DNA of 7,699 nt, taken from contig JAFAPJ010000149.1 of assembly GCA_019247255.1 (NCBI GenBank), forward strand, positions 1 to 7,699, read 5' to 3'. Origin of the DNA: Methylobacteriaceae bacterium. Its GTDB lineage: Bacteria > Pseudomonadota > Alphaproteobacteria > Rhizobiales > Beijerinckiaceae. Shown in pieces: positions 1 to 7,699 of this stretch (position 1 is the stretch's first letter; the number at the start of each line of letters is the position of its first letter). A program made the position numbers and the translations under genes. Below the pieces are notes generated by a model, which searched no databases, was not told the origin of the DNA, and saw nothing but the letters and a program-made list of their open reading frames with translations.

Positions 1-534
1 GCGCTGAGCCAGGGTGCCGAGCGCATCGGCGAGGTCGTGGCGCTGATCCAGGGCATCGCCTCGCAGACGAACCTCCTCGCCCTCAACGCCACGATCGAGG
101 CGGCGCGGGCGGGCGATGCGGGGCGGGGCTTCGCGATCGTGGCCGCCGAGGTGAAGGCGCTCGCCGCCGAGGCCGCGCGGGCGACGGACGAGATCCGGGC
201 TCAGGTCGACGCGATCCAGGGCGTGACGGAGGACGCCGTCCTGGCGGCCCGGGGGGTCGGGACGAGCGTCGGGGAGATGGACGCGATCGCGGCCGCCATC
301 TCGGCGACGGTCGAGGAGCAGAGCGTGACGACGCAGGAGATCGCCGGCAACATCGCGCACGCGGCCGGCCGCACGCACGATGTCTCCCGCAGCATCACGA
401 GCGTCGGGGAGGACACGCAAGCCTCCGCGCGAGCCGCGGAGGTCGCACTCGGGGCCGCCCAGGGCGTGGCGACGCGGGCGAGCGAGCTCAGGCTCAGCGT
501 GTCGCGCTTCCTGGCGGAGGTGCGGGCGGCGTAA
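1..534 (+). CDS. Methyl-accepting chemotaxis protein, C-terminal signalling domain (5' end outside window)
   Basis: This is the C-terminal 177 residues of a chemoreceptor. It is open in frame 1 from the first base of the window, so the start and the sensor domain lie upstream. The receptor's cytoplasmic hairpin binds CheA and CheW and controls kinase activity. The hairpin tip is clear at residues 20-58: a [18 protein letters not shown] core, then [15 protein letters not shown]. Both are signatures of the MCP signalling domain. The rest is Ala/Glu-rich heptad helix (about 60-175), as expected for the descending coiled coil, with a VEEQS segment near 104-108. The protein ends in an Ala-rich tail with no NWETF-like CheR/CheB tether. 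The ligand cannot be inferred because the sensor part is missing. Its TAA stop is 6 bp from the convergent gyrB stop. Family assignment is secure; the specific receptor is unknown. Confidence 0.95.
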   Translation, partial: ALSQGAERIGEVVALIQGIASQTNLLALNATIEAARAGDAGRGFAIVAAEVKALAAEAARATDEIRAQVDAIQGVTEDAVLAARGVGTSVGEMDAIAAAISATVEEQSVTTQEIAGNIAHAAGRTHDVSRSITSVGEDTQASARAAEVALGAAQGVATRASELRLSVSRFLAEVRAA

Positions 535-540
535 GCTCCC

Positions 541-3458
<2,918 letters not shown>

Positions 3459-3467
3459 CCGAGGCCC

Positions 3468-3587
3468 TCAGCCGGACAGCGCGATCAGAGCCAGGCTGAA
3501 CAGGAACATGAAGGTCGCCATGAACGTGATCAGCCGTGGGGTGACGACCGAGTCCCGTCGGGGACGGACCAGGATATAATCCTTCAT
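3468..3587 (-). CDS. 39-aa single-span membrane protein
   Basis: This short reading frame starts with ATG at 3587 and ends with TGA at 3468-3470, giving 39 residues. The N-terminal half is polar and basic (MKDYILVRPRRDSVVTPR). Residues 19-38 form one hydrophobic helix rich in Phe, Met, Leu and Ala, and the protein ends in SG. By the positive-inside rule the N-terminus should face the cytoplasm. A TAAGG sits 9 nt before the ATG as a plausible ribosome-binding site. A clean amphipathic split with a full-length transmembrane helix is unlikely by chance in DNA this GC-rich, where random frames give Arg, Pro and Ala. It is convergent with the 87-aa gene (9-bp gap) and divergent from the DUF4864 gene. 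Function is unknown. It could be a small subunit or regulator of a membrane complex, but nothing here identifies a partner. Confidence 0.6.
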   Translation of the reverse strand: MKDYILVRPRRDSVVTPRLITFMATFMFLFSLALIALSG

Positions 3588-3679
3588 CAAAATACGCCTT
3601 ACGCTGACGCCACAAGCTCAAGGCCGGACGCGAGCCGATCATGCCCCGACTTGTCCACAGAAGCCACAGGCTGTCCGGC

Positions 3680-4117
3680 ATGGGACGTTGGCGCTTGACC
3701 GTGGCCCGGATCGCACTCGCGGCGCTCGCGCTGACGGTCGCGACCCGGGCGGCGCACGGGATCGAGGCGGGCGAGCGGACGGAGCTGCGCGGCTTGATCG
3801 AGCGCCAGATCGAGGCGTTCCGTCGGGACGACGGCGCCGCGGCCTTCGGGTTCGCGTCGCCCGCGCTGAAGACGCTGTTCGGCTCGCCCGAGCGCTTTAT
3901 GGAGATGGTGCGCGGCGGCTACCGCCCGGTCTATCGGCCGCGGAGCTACGCGTTCGGGCCCGACCGGGACGGTCCGGACGGGCCGGAGCTCGCCCTACGG
4001 ATCCAGGACGAGAGCGGGACCGACTGGGACGCGGTCTACTCGTTCGAGAAAGGATCGGACGGCGCGTGGTCCATCTCGGGCTGCCGGCTCGTCCGGGCGC
4101 CCGGGGAGAGCGCGTGA
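3680..4117 (+). CDS. Exported DUF4864 domain protein
   Basis: This 145-residue protein has a Sec-type signal peptide: a basic start (MGRWRLTVAR), a hydrophobic core (11-22) and an AHG cleavage site near residue 27. The mature part is one DUF4864 domain, of unknown biochemical function. It runs from ERTELRGLIERQIEAFRRDDGAA-type helices (32-56), through FASPALKTLFGSPERFMEMV (58-77) and YRPVYRPRSYAFG (81-93), to a C-terminal strand pair ending ISGCRLV (132-138). The overall shape suggests an NTF2-like small alpha+beta fold, which is inference. The protein should be periplasmic. An in-frame ATG at 3641 would add 13 basic residues ahead of the signal peptide. I prefer 3680 because the signal peptide then has normal proportions, though neither start has a good ribosome-binding site. 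The tRNA-Leu gene follows 75 bp downstream on the same strand and appears to have its own promoter. Confidence 0.85.
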   Translation: MGRWRLTVARIALAALALTVATRAAHGIEAGERTELRGLIERQIEAFRRDDGAAAFGFASPALKTLFGSPERFMEMVRGGYRPVYRPRSYAFGPDRDGPDGPELALRIQDESGTDWDAVYSFEKGSDGAWSISGCRLVRAPGESA

Positions 4118-4130
4118 CCGACGCCGGGCG

Positions 4131-4159
4131 TTGACCCTCCGGCTCCCCGCGCGTAGAGC
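4131..4159 (+). promoter_or_regulatory. Candidate promoter for tRNA-Leu
   Basis: TTGACC (4131-4136, 5/6 match to a -35 box) and TAGAGC (4154-4159, weak -10) are separated by 17 bp. The implied transcript start is about 25-30 nt before the mature tRNA 5' end. It lies in the 75-bp gap after the DUF4864 gene. Spacing and position fit a stable-RNA promoter; the -10 match is poor. Confidence 0.45.
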
Positions 4160-4192
4160 GGTGCCGTCGTCGGACGCCCCGTGCGTCCGCGA

Positions 4193-4277
4193 GCCCAGAT
4201 GGCGGAATTGGTAGACGCGCTGGTTTCAGGTACCAGTGACGCAAGTCGTGGAGGTTCGAGTCCTCTTCTGGGCACCA
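4193..4277 (+). tRNA. tRNA-Leu (anticodon CAG)
   Basis: This is a class II tRNA of 85 nt that decodes CUG, a dominant Leu codon in this GC-rich genome. The acceptor stem GCCCAGA (4193-4199) pairs fully with TCTGGGC (4267-4273). The discriminator base is A (4274), and CCA is encoded at 4275-4277. The anticodon stem CTGGT/ACCAG encloses the loop TTCAGGT, with anticodon CAG at 4227-4229. The long variable arm has a GAC/GTC mini-stem. The T arm is GGAGG/CCTCT (one G-T pair) around TTCGAGT. The A discriminator and long variable arm are the standard leucine identity elements. I see no second tRNA and no clear terminator after it. Confidence 0.97.
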
Positions 4278-4412
4278 ACGGCTTCCCAGCCGACGCCTCA
4301 ACCTGAAATTCGGGATGGTCCATCGGATCGAGCTGAGGCTCGTCCGCCGTGATCGTGGGCCGACGCGATCGGGCCTGCTTCCCCTTCATCGCAGCCTCGT
4401 TCACGCCGTTCG

Positions 4413-4445
4413 AAGCATGATGCCGTTTTCGCCAAAACGGGGCTT
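4413..4445. repeat. Degenerate palindromic intergenic repeat (hairpin)
   Basis: A perfect 7-bp inverted repeat, CCGTTTT (4423-4429) and AAAACGG (4434-4440), surrounds a 4-nt loop. An outer AAGC (4413-4416) and GCTT (4442-4445) can also pair if ATGATG is bulged out on the left arm. An AAGCATGATG flank next to a TTTTCG hairpin resembles the short palindromic elements scattered between genes in Hyphomicrobiales. This copy lacks the mirror-image right flank, so it looks truncated or decayed. It has no U-tract, so it is not a normal intrinsic terminator. The family assignment is from memory of the pattern. Confidence 0.55.
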
Positions 4446-4500
4446 GTCTCGGCCGCGGCGATCAGGTTCTTAGCTTGGCCATTGGGCACGACCTATGTGG

Positions 4501-4534
4501 CGTGACGGCCGGAACTGTTCCGGTTCCGGTCACG
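4501..4534. repeat. Imperfect 12-bp inverted repeat in the leader of the exported-protein gene
   Basis: The outer arms CGTGAC (4501-4506) and GTCACG (4529-4534) match perfectly, as do the inner arms CGGAAC (4510-4515) and GTTCCG (4523-4528). A 3-nt bulge (GGC, 4507-4509) sits on the left side and there is a 7-nt loop. An alternative local palindrome, CCGGAA-CTG-TTCCGG, covers 4509-4523. The element ends 41 bp before the ATG at 4576. It could be an RNA hairpin in the 5' leader or a protein-binding operator; the sequence does not decide between them. The rest of the 298-bp gap (4278-4575) shows nothing else I can name. Confidence 0.45.
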
Positions 4535-4575
4535 TTCACCCGCCGTCCTGCCCGCTGAGATATCGGCCTGTCGCC

Positions 4576-5256
4576 ATGAAATTTTCCTTTCCGTTCGTGC
4601 GCCTGGCGGTTCCGGGCGCGGCGCTGGCCGCCGCCCTCGCCCTGTCGGGTCCGGCCCAGGCGCAGAGCCTGTTCGACGCGATCGGGTCGCTCTTCGGCGG
4701 AGGCCGAGGTTCGAGCCAGCCGGCTCCGGGCCCTGCGCCGGCCCAGGCGTACCGTACCTACGGGAGCTACGGCTCCGGCGGCTACGGTGATCGCGGCCCG
4801 TGGGCTCGCGGTCGCTACGAAGAGGGCGCGCGCCCGCTGGAAATGACGGTGGGGCCCCGGCGAGGCCGTGGCGGCGTCGCCAGTCGGCCGAAGCGCGAGC
4901 GTGCGCCTCGGGAGGTCGCGACCGCGAAGGTGATCGATCCCAAGACCAATCCCAAATGGTACCTCGAGGATCCGACGCTTCGCCGCGGCGACATCGTGGT
5001 CCTGCCAGGCCGGGTTCTCGTCTACGAGGGGAGGGGCGGTCCGGTGGAGGAAGCCGATTACGCGAGCCTCGACCGCTCGGCTCTCTCCAAGCAGGAACGT
5101 CAGCGGATCCGCGCCATGGCGGGGCTGCCGGCCGATGGCGCCCAGCCGCCGGAGGTGAAGCCCGTCGCGCAAACGACGCCGACGGAGGACCTGCCCCGGA
5201 AAGTGACGGTGCTCGGCGACCCCGCGAACCCGATCCCGGGGCTCAACCGGCCCTGA
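4576..5256 (+). CDS. Exported Gly/Tyr-rich protein of unknown function (226 aa)
   Basis: I do not recognise a named family. The ATG at 4576 begins a textbook Sec signal peptide: MKFSFPFVR, a hydrophobic stretch at 11-23, and AQA|QS cleavage after residue 29. The mature protein should therefore be periplasmic or secreted. Residues 31-55 are Gly/Pro/Ser-rich, and 58-82 are a Gly/Tyr/Arg-rich low-complexity segment with YGSYGSGGYG. A basic linker follows (94-113). The only compact-looking part is 117-185: IDPKTNPKWYLEDPTLRRGDIVVLPGRV-type sequence (broken here by a WYL turn), then a Lys/Arg/Glu helix around 168-183. The DPTLRRGDIVV stretch looks like a conserved beta element of an unnamed envelope domain. 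The tail is Pro-rich. The frame extends upstream to 4495, but the signal peptide fixes the start at 4576. It is convergent with msrB (15-bp gap). Confidence 0.85.
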   Translation: MKFSFPFVRLAVPGAALAAALALSGPAQAQSLFDAIGSLFGGGRGSSQPAPGPAPAQAYRTYGSYGSGGYGDRGPWARGRYEEGARPLEMTVGPRRGRGGVASRPKRERAPREVATAKVIDPKTNPKWYLEDPTLRRGDIVVLPGRVLVYEGRGGPVEEADYASLDRSALSKQERQRIRAMAGLPADGAQPPEVKPVAQTTPTEDLPRKVTVLGDPANPIPGLNRP

Positions 5257-5271
5257 ACGGGCACGGCGCCT

Positions 5272-5799
5272 CTACGCGATGGCGTCGCCTCGCCCAAGCG
5301 GGTCGCGGAGCGGCTGACCGTCAGCCACGAATTCCAGCGATACCGAGTTGATGCAATAGCGTAGCCGCGTCGGGGCCGGCCCGTCCGGGAAGACGTGACC
5401 CTGGTGGCTGTCGCAACGCGAGCAGCGCGTCTCCACCCTGACCATTCCGTAGGACCGGTCCTCGATCCCCACGACGTGGTCCGGATCGAACGGCTCGTAG
5501 AAGCTCGGCCAGCCCGTCCCGCTCTCGAACTTCGTCCGAGCGGTGAACAGCGGCAGCCCGCATTCGCGGCAGCAATAGACGCCGGCTTCCTTGTTGTTGA
5601 GGAGCCCACCGCAGAAGGGCGCCTCCGTGCCGTGATGAAGCAGCACGCGGCGCTCCTCCTCGTTCAGATCGGATTCGAGCCGTGCGCGCTCCTCTGGAGA
5701 AGGCGGCGACAGATCAAAGCCGGCGGCGGAACGGGTGGGGCGCGGGCCGGGCGTGGTGGCCGGGGCCGCGGTCTTCGAGAAAAGGCCGAGAATGCTCAT
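5272..5799 (-). CDS. msrB: Peptide-methionine (R)-S-oxide reductase MsrB
   Basis: MsrB reduces the R epimer of methionine sulfoxide in proteins, normally recycled by thioredoxin. The 175-residue sequence has a 40-residue Ala/Pro-rich N-terminal extension followed by one full SelR domain. Visible motifs are GTEAPFCGG (57-65), the first zinc pair C77-x2-C80, GTGWPSFYEP (94-103), the second zinc pair C126-x2-C129, SHQGHVFPDGP (131-141) and RYCINS (147-152) with catalytic Cys149. Cys63 in PFCG is at the N-terminal loop position where some MsrBs carry their resolving cysteine, so a C149-C63 disulfide is plausible (inference). The N-terminus (MSILGLFSKTAAPATT) is not a convincing signal peptide, so I expect a cytoplasmic enzyme. 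It lies 68 bp downstream of hutI on the same strand and could be read from that transcript. I saw no strong ribosome-binding site. Confidence 0.96.
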   Translation of the reverse strand: MSILGLFSKTAAPATTPGPRPTRSAAGFDLSPPSPEERARLESDLNEEERRVLLHHGTEAPFCGGLLNNKEAGVYCCRECGLPLFTARTKFESGTGWPSFYEPFDPDHVVGIEDRSYGMVRVETRCSRCDSHQGHVFPDGPAPTRLRYCINSVSLEFVADGQPLRDPLGRGDAIA

Positions 5800-5867
5800 G
5801 CCCCATCACGCGGCCTCGCCGCTCGGGCGTCAAGCATGCTCTTTGTCGCCCGTCGGCGCGGCTTCGA

Positions 5868-7074
5868 TCACGCGAGCTCGCCCGCCACGACGCGATGCGC
5901 GAGGGGCGCATGCCCCATTCGGTAGACGAGCTCGGCCGGGCGCTCGATCTCGAAGATCGCGAGGTCGCAGCTCTTGCCTGTCTCGAGCGTCCCGATCTCG
6001 CGCGCGAGCCCGAGGGCCCGGGCGGCGTTGCGGGTCATCCCGGCCACGATCTCGTCGACCGTCATGCGGAACAGGGTCGCGGCCATGTTGCCGGCGAGCA
6101 GGAGCGAGGTCAGCGGCGACGAGCCCGGGTTGCAGTCGGTCGCGACGGCCATCGGAACGCCGCAACGCCGGAAGGCTTCGACAGGCGGTAGCTTGGTCTC
6201 GCGGATGAAGTAGAAAGCGCCGGGCAGGAGAACCGCGACGGTGCCGGCTGACGCCAGCGCAGCCGCGCCGGACTCGCTCGTATGCTCCAGGTGATCGGCC
6301 GACAGGGCGCCGAACCGCGCGGCGAGCGCGGCGCCGTCCCGGTCGGAGAGCTGGTCCGCGTGGAGCTTGACCGGAAGGCCCGCGTCCCGGGCGGCGGAAA
6401 AGACGCGTGTCGTCTCCTCCGCGGAGAACGCGATCCCCTCGCAGAACGCGTCGACCGCGTCGGCGAGACCCTCCCGGGCGAGGTCCGGGATCAAGCGGCA
6501 GACCTCGTCGAGATACGCGTCGCGCTCCCGGTCCGGCGGCCAGGCATGCGCGCCGAGATAGGTGGTCGTTACGCGCACGCGACGCATCTGCGGGAGCCGC
6601 CGGGCCGCGCGCAGCATGCGCCGCTCGGTGTCACGGTCGAGCCCGTAGCCGGACTTGACCTCGACGGTGGTGACGCCTTCGGCGAGCAGCCGATCGAGCC
6701 CGGGGGAGGGCGGAGGCGACGAGCTCGTCCTCGCTCGCTGCGCGCGTCGCTCGCACGGTCGAGACGATCCCGCCGCCGGCCCGCGCGACCTCCTCGTAGC
6801 TTGCGCCCGCGAGCCTCAGCTCGAATTCATGAGCTCGATTCCCGGCATGGACGAGATGCGTGTGGCAATCGACGAGGCCGGGCAGCACCCAGCGGCCCTC
6901 GAGCCCGATCCGCTCCGCGGCGTCCGCGGCGGCCGGGAGCTCGCCCGCGGGACCCACGAAGGCGATGCGCCCGTCGCGTGCCGCGACCGCGCCGTCCTCC
7001 ACGATGCCGAGCCCCGGTCGGGTGGGGTCGAGCGTCGCGAGGCGGGCGCCGGTCCAGAGCGTGTCGAAGAGCAT
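5868..7074 (-). pseudogene. hutI: Imidazolonepropionase HutI, interrupted by a one-base frameshift
   Basis: HutI hydrolyses 4-imidazolone-5-propionate to N-formimino-L-glutamate in histidine degradation. The ATG at 7074 opens a frame with clear HutI sequence: [14 protein letters not shown], then [12 protein letters not shown] with metal ligands H71 and H73, and the [12 protein letters not shown] block. It changes to Arg-rich nonsense after residue 125 (ASALPR). Removing one base from the CCC/GGGGG tract at 6699-6706 restores [20 protein letters not shown] and joins the second frame down to the TGA at 5868. That frame contains [10 protein letters not shown] (H238), [10 protein letters not shown] and [10 protein letters not shown] (D313), all HutI signatures. 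The repaired protein is 401 residues, normal for the family, and no other break is visible. As written the gene gives a 147-residue truncated product with no active site. This is either a true pseudogene or a homopolymer sequencing error; the intact rest of the gene favours an error or a recent event. Confidence 0.92.
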
Positions 7075-7083
7075 GCCGGCACG

Positions 7084-7110
7084 CTTGCGCCGCAGCGGCC
7101 GAATCGCAAG
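7084..7110. promoter_or_regulatory. Nested inverted repeats in the hutI-hutF divergent gap (candidate operator)
   Basis: CTTGCG (7084-7089) and CGCAAG (7105-7110) form a perfect 6-bp inverted repeat with centres 21 bp apart, about two helical turns. Inside it lies a second perfect palindrome, GCCGC-A-GCGGC (7089-7099). These fill most of the 44 bp separating the two start codons, where any shared control site should be. It does not resemble the AT-rich HutC (GntR-type) operator, so the cognate regulator is unknown. Short GC-rich palindromes also arise by chance in such DNA, hence the modest confidence. Confidence 0.35.
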
Positions 7111-7116
7111 AGGAGA
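7111..7116 (+). promoter_or_regulatory. Ribosome-binding site of hutF
   Basis: AGGAGA lies 2 nt before the ATG at 7119, counted from its last base, with the AGGA core 4 nt away. It is the strongest Shine-Dalgarno sequence in the window and fixes the hutF start. The facing hutI start has no comparable site. Confidence 0.75.
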
Positions 7117-7118
7117 GC

Positions 7119-7699
7119 ATGCCGGCTTACTTCCTCGACCACGCGCTCCTGCCGGGCGGCTTCGCCCGGAACGTCCGGCTCGAAGTCGAGGACGGCCTGA
7201 TCCGAGAGGTCATGCCCGGGGGCGGAGGCGACGGCGCCGAACGTCTTGCCGGGATCACGCTGCCCGGCCTGCCGAACCTCCATTGCCACGCCTTCCAGCG
7301 CGGGATGGCCGGCCTCGCCGAGCGGCGCGGGCCGGCGAACGACTCGTTCTGGACCTGGCGGGAGGTGATGTACCGGTTCCTCGGCCGGCTGACGCCGGAG
7401 GACGTCGAGGCGATCGCGGGGCTCGCCTATGCCGAGATGCTGGAGCGGGGCTTCACGACGGTCGGCGAGTTCCATTACCTGCATCACGATCCCGACGGTC
7501 GGCCCTACGCCGAACCGGCCGAGATGGCGGGACGGATCGCGGCCGCCGCGGCGGAGGCGGGGATCGGGCTCGCGCTCCTGCCGTCCTTCTACGCGCATGG
7601 CGGTTTCGGCGCGACGCCGCCCGTCTTCGGGCAGCGGCGGTTCTTGTCCGATCTCGACGGCTTCGCGCGGCTCCTGGAGAGCGCCCGGCGGCACGCCGC
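7119..7699 (+). CDS. hutF: Formimidoylglutamate deiminase HutF, N-terminal part (3' end outside window)
   Basis: HutF deaminates N-formimino-L-glutamate to N-formyl-L-glutamate and ammonia, which HutG then splits to glutamate and formate. This is the step after HutI. The window holds the first 193 codons, with no stop before the edge. The amidohydrolase metal motif is [15 protein letters not shown] (51-65), with H55 and H57 as ligands. It is followed by the family-typical [13 protein letters not shown] (75-87), [16 protein letters not shown] (115-130) and [11 protein letters not shown] (154-164). Homologues I recall have Ser between the two His residues, so Cys56 is a mild variant. The later metal ligands and catalytic residues fall outside the window. 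The start is set by the AGGAGA site just upstream. It is divergent from hutI with only 44 bp between the start codons, so the two are probably controlled together. Confidence 0.94.
   Translation, partial: MPAYFLDHALLPGGFARNVRLEVEDGLIREVMPGGGGDGAERLAGITLPGLPNLHCHAFQRGMAGLAERRGPANDSFWTWREVMYRFLGRLTPEDVEAIAGLAYAEMLERGFTTVGEFHYLHHDPDGRPYAEPAEMAGRIAAAAAEAGIGLALLPSFYAHGGFGATPPVFGQRRFLSDLDGFARLLESARRHA

Noticed and set aside
3651..3659. DnaA-box-like TTGTCCACA, considered as a sign of a replication origin
   Set aside because: It is a single site with one mismatch to TTATCCACA. There is no cluster, no AT-rich unwinding region, and no dnaA, dnaN or recF nearby.
4036..4404. Minus-strand frame covering the tRNA antisense, with RRGLEPPRLASLVPE
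   Set aside because: This RGLEPPRL-type sequence is the well-known false protein from the reverse complement of a tRNA-Leu gene. The frame also overlaps the DUF4864 gene.
4315..4479. A 54-codon plus-strand frame after the tRNA
   Set aside because: It has Arg-rich random composition and no ribosome-binding site, and it runs through the palindromic repeat.
5805..5833. TTGACG-N17-CGTGAT ahead of msrB, which would imply a leaderless transcript
   Set aside because: The -35 is good, but the -10 matches only 3 of 6 positions and the transcript would start at the ATG itself. Too weak to list as a promoter.
6816..7694. A 292-codon minus-strand frame opposite hutF
   Set aside because: It is antisense to clear HutF sequence with a strong ribosome-binding site, and it also overlaps the hutI 5' end in another frame. 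It is a codon-bias shadow.

Overview
The window is GC-rich chromosomal DNA (about 70% G+C by eye) from an alphaproteobacterium, most likely a member of the Hyphomicrobiales close to Methylobacterium or Microvirga. This rests on the long GyrB form, a DUF4864 protein, the style of the Hut proteins and a degenerate palindromic repeat of a type common in that order. The taxon is inferred, because there is no 16S rRNA gene here. Gene density is high and the content is mostly housekeeping. I see no phage, transposon, CRISPR array or defence island.

Layout, left to right: the 3' end of a methyl-accepting chemotaxis protein gene (1-534, +) runs convergently into a complete gyrB (541-2997, -). A 197-bp divergent region separates gyrB from an 87-codon gene of unknown function (3195-3458, +). 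That gene faces a 39-codon single-span membrane protein gene (3468-3587, -), which is easily missed. A secreted DUF4864 protein (3680-4117, +) is followed by a tRNA-Leu(CAG) gene with encoded CCA (4193-4277, +) and its candidate promoter.

A 298-bp non-coding stretch after the tRNA holds two imperfect inverted repeats. It leads into a gene for an exported Gly/Tyr-rich protein of unknown function (4576-5256, +). This converges on msrB, encoding methionine-R-sulfoxide reductase (5272-5799, -). Upstream of msrB on the same strand is hutI, imidazolonepropionase (5868-7074, -), which reads in two frames because of one extra base near 6699-6706. Divergent from hutI, across only 44 bp, is the 5' part of hutF, formimidoylglutamate deiminase (7119 to the window end, +).

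HutI and HutF catalyse consecutive steps of the HutF-type histidine degradation route: imidazolonepropionate to formiminoglutamate, then to formylglutamate. Their shared 44-bp gap contains nested inverted repeats and is the obvious site for joint control. The most consequential observation is the hutI frameshift, which is either a real inactivating mutation or a sequencing error. The other points of interest are the small unannotated genes and the inverted repeats. I found no convincing evidence of a new multi-gene system.
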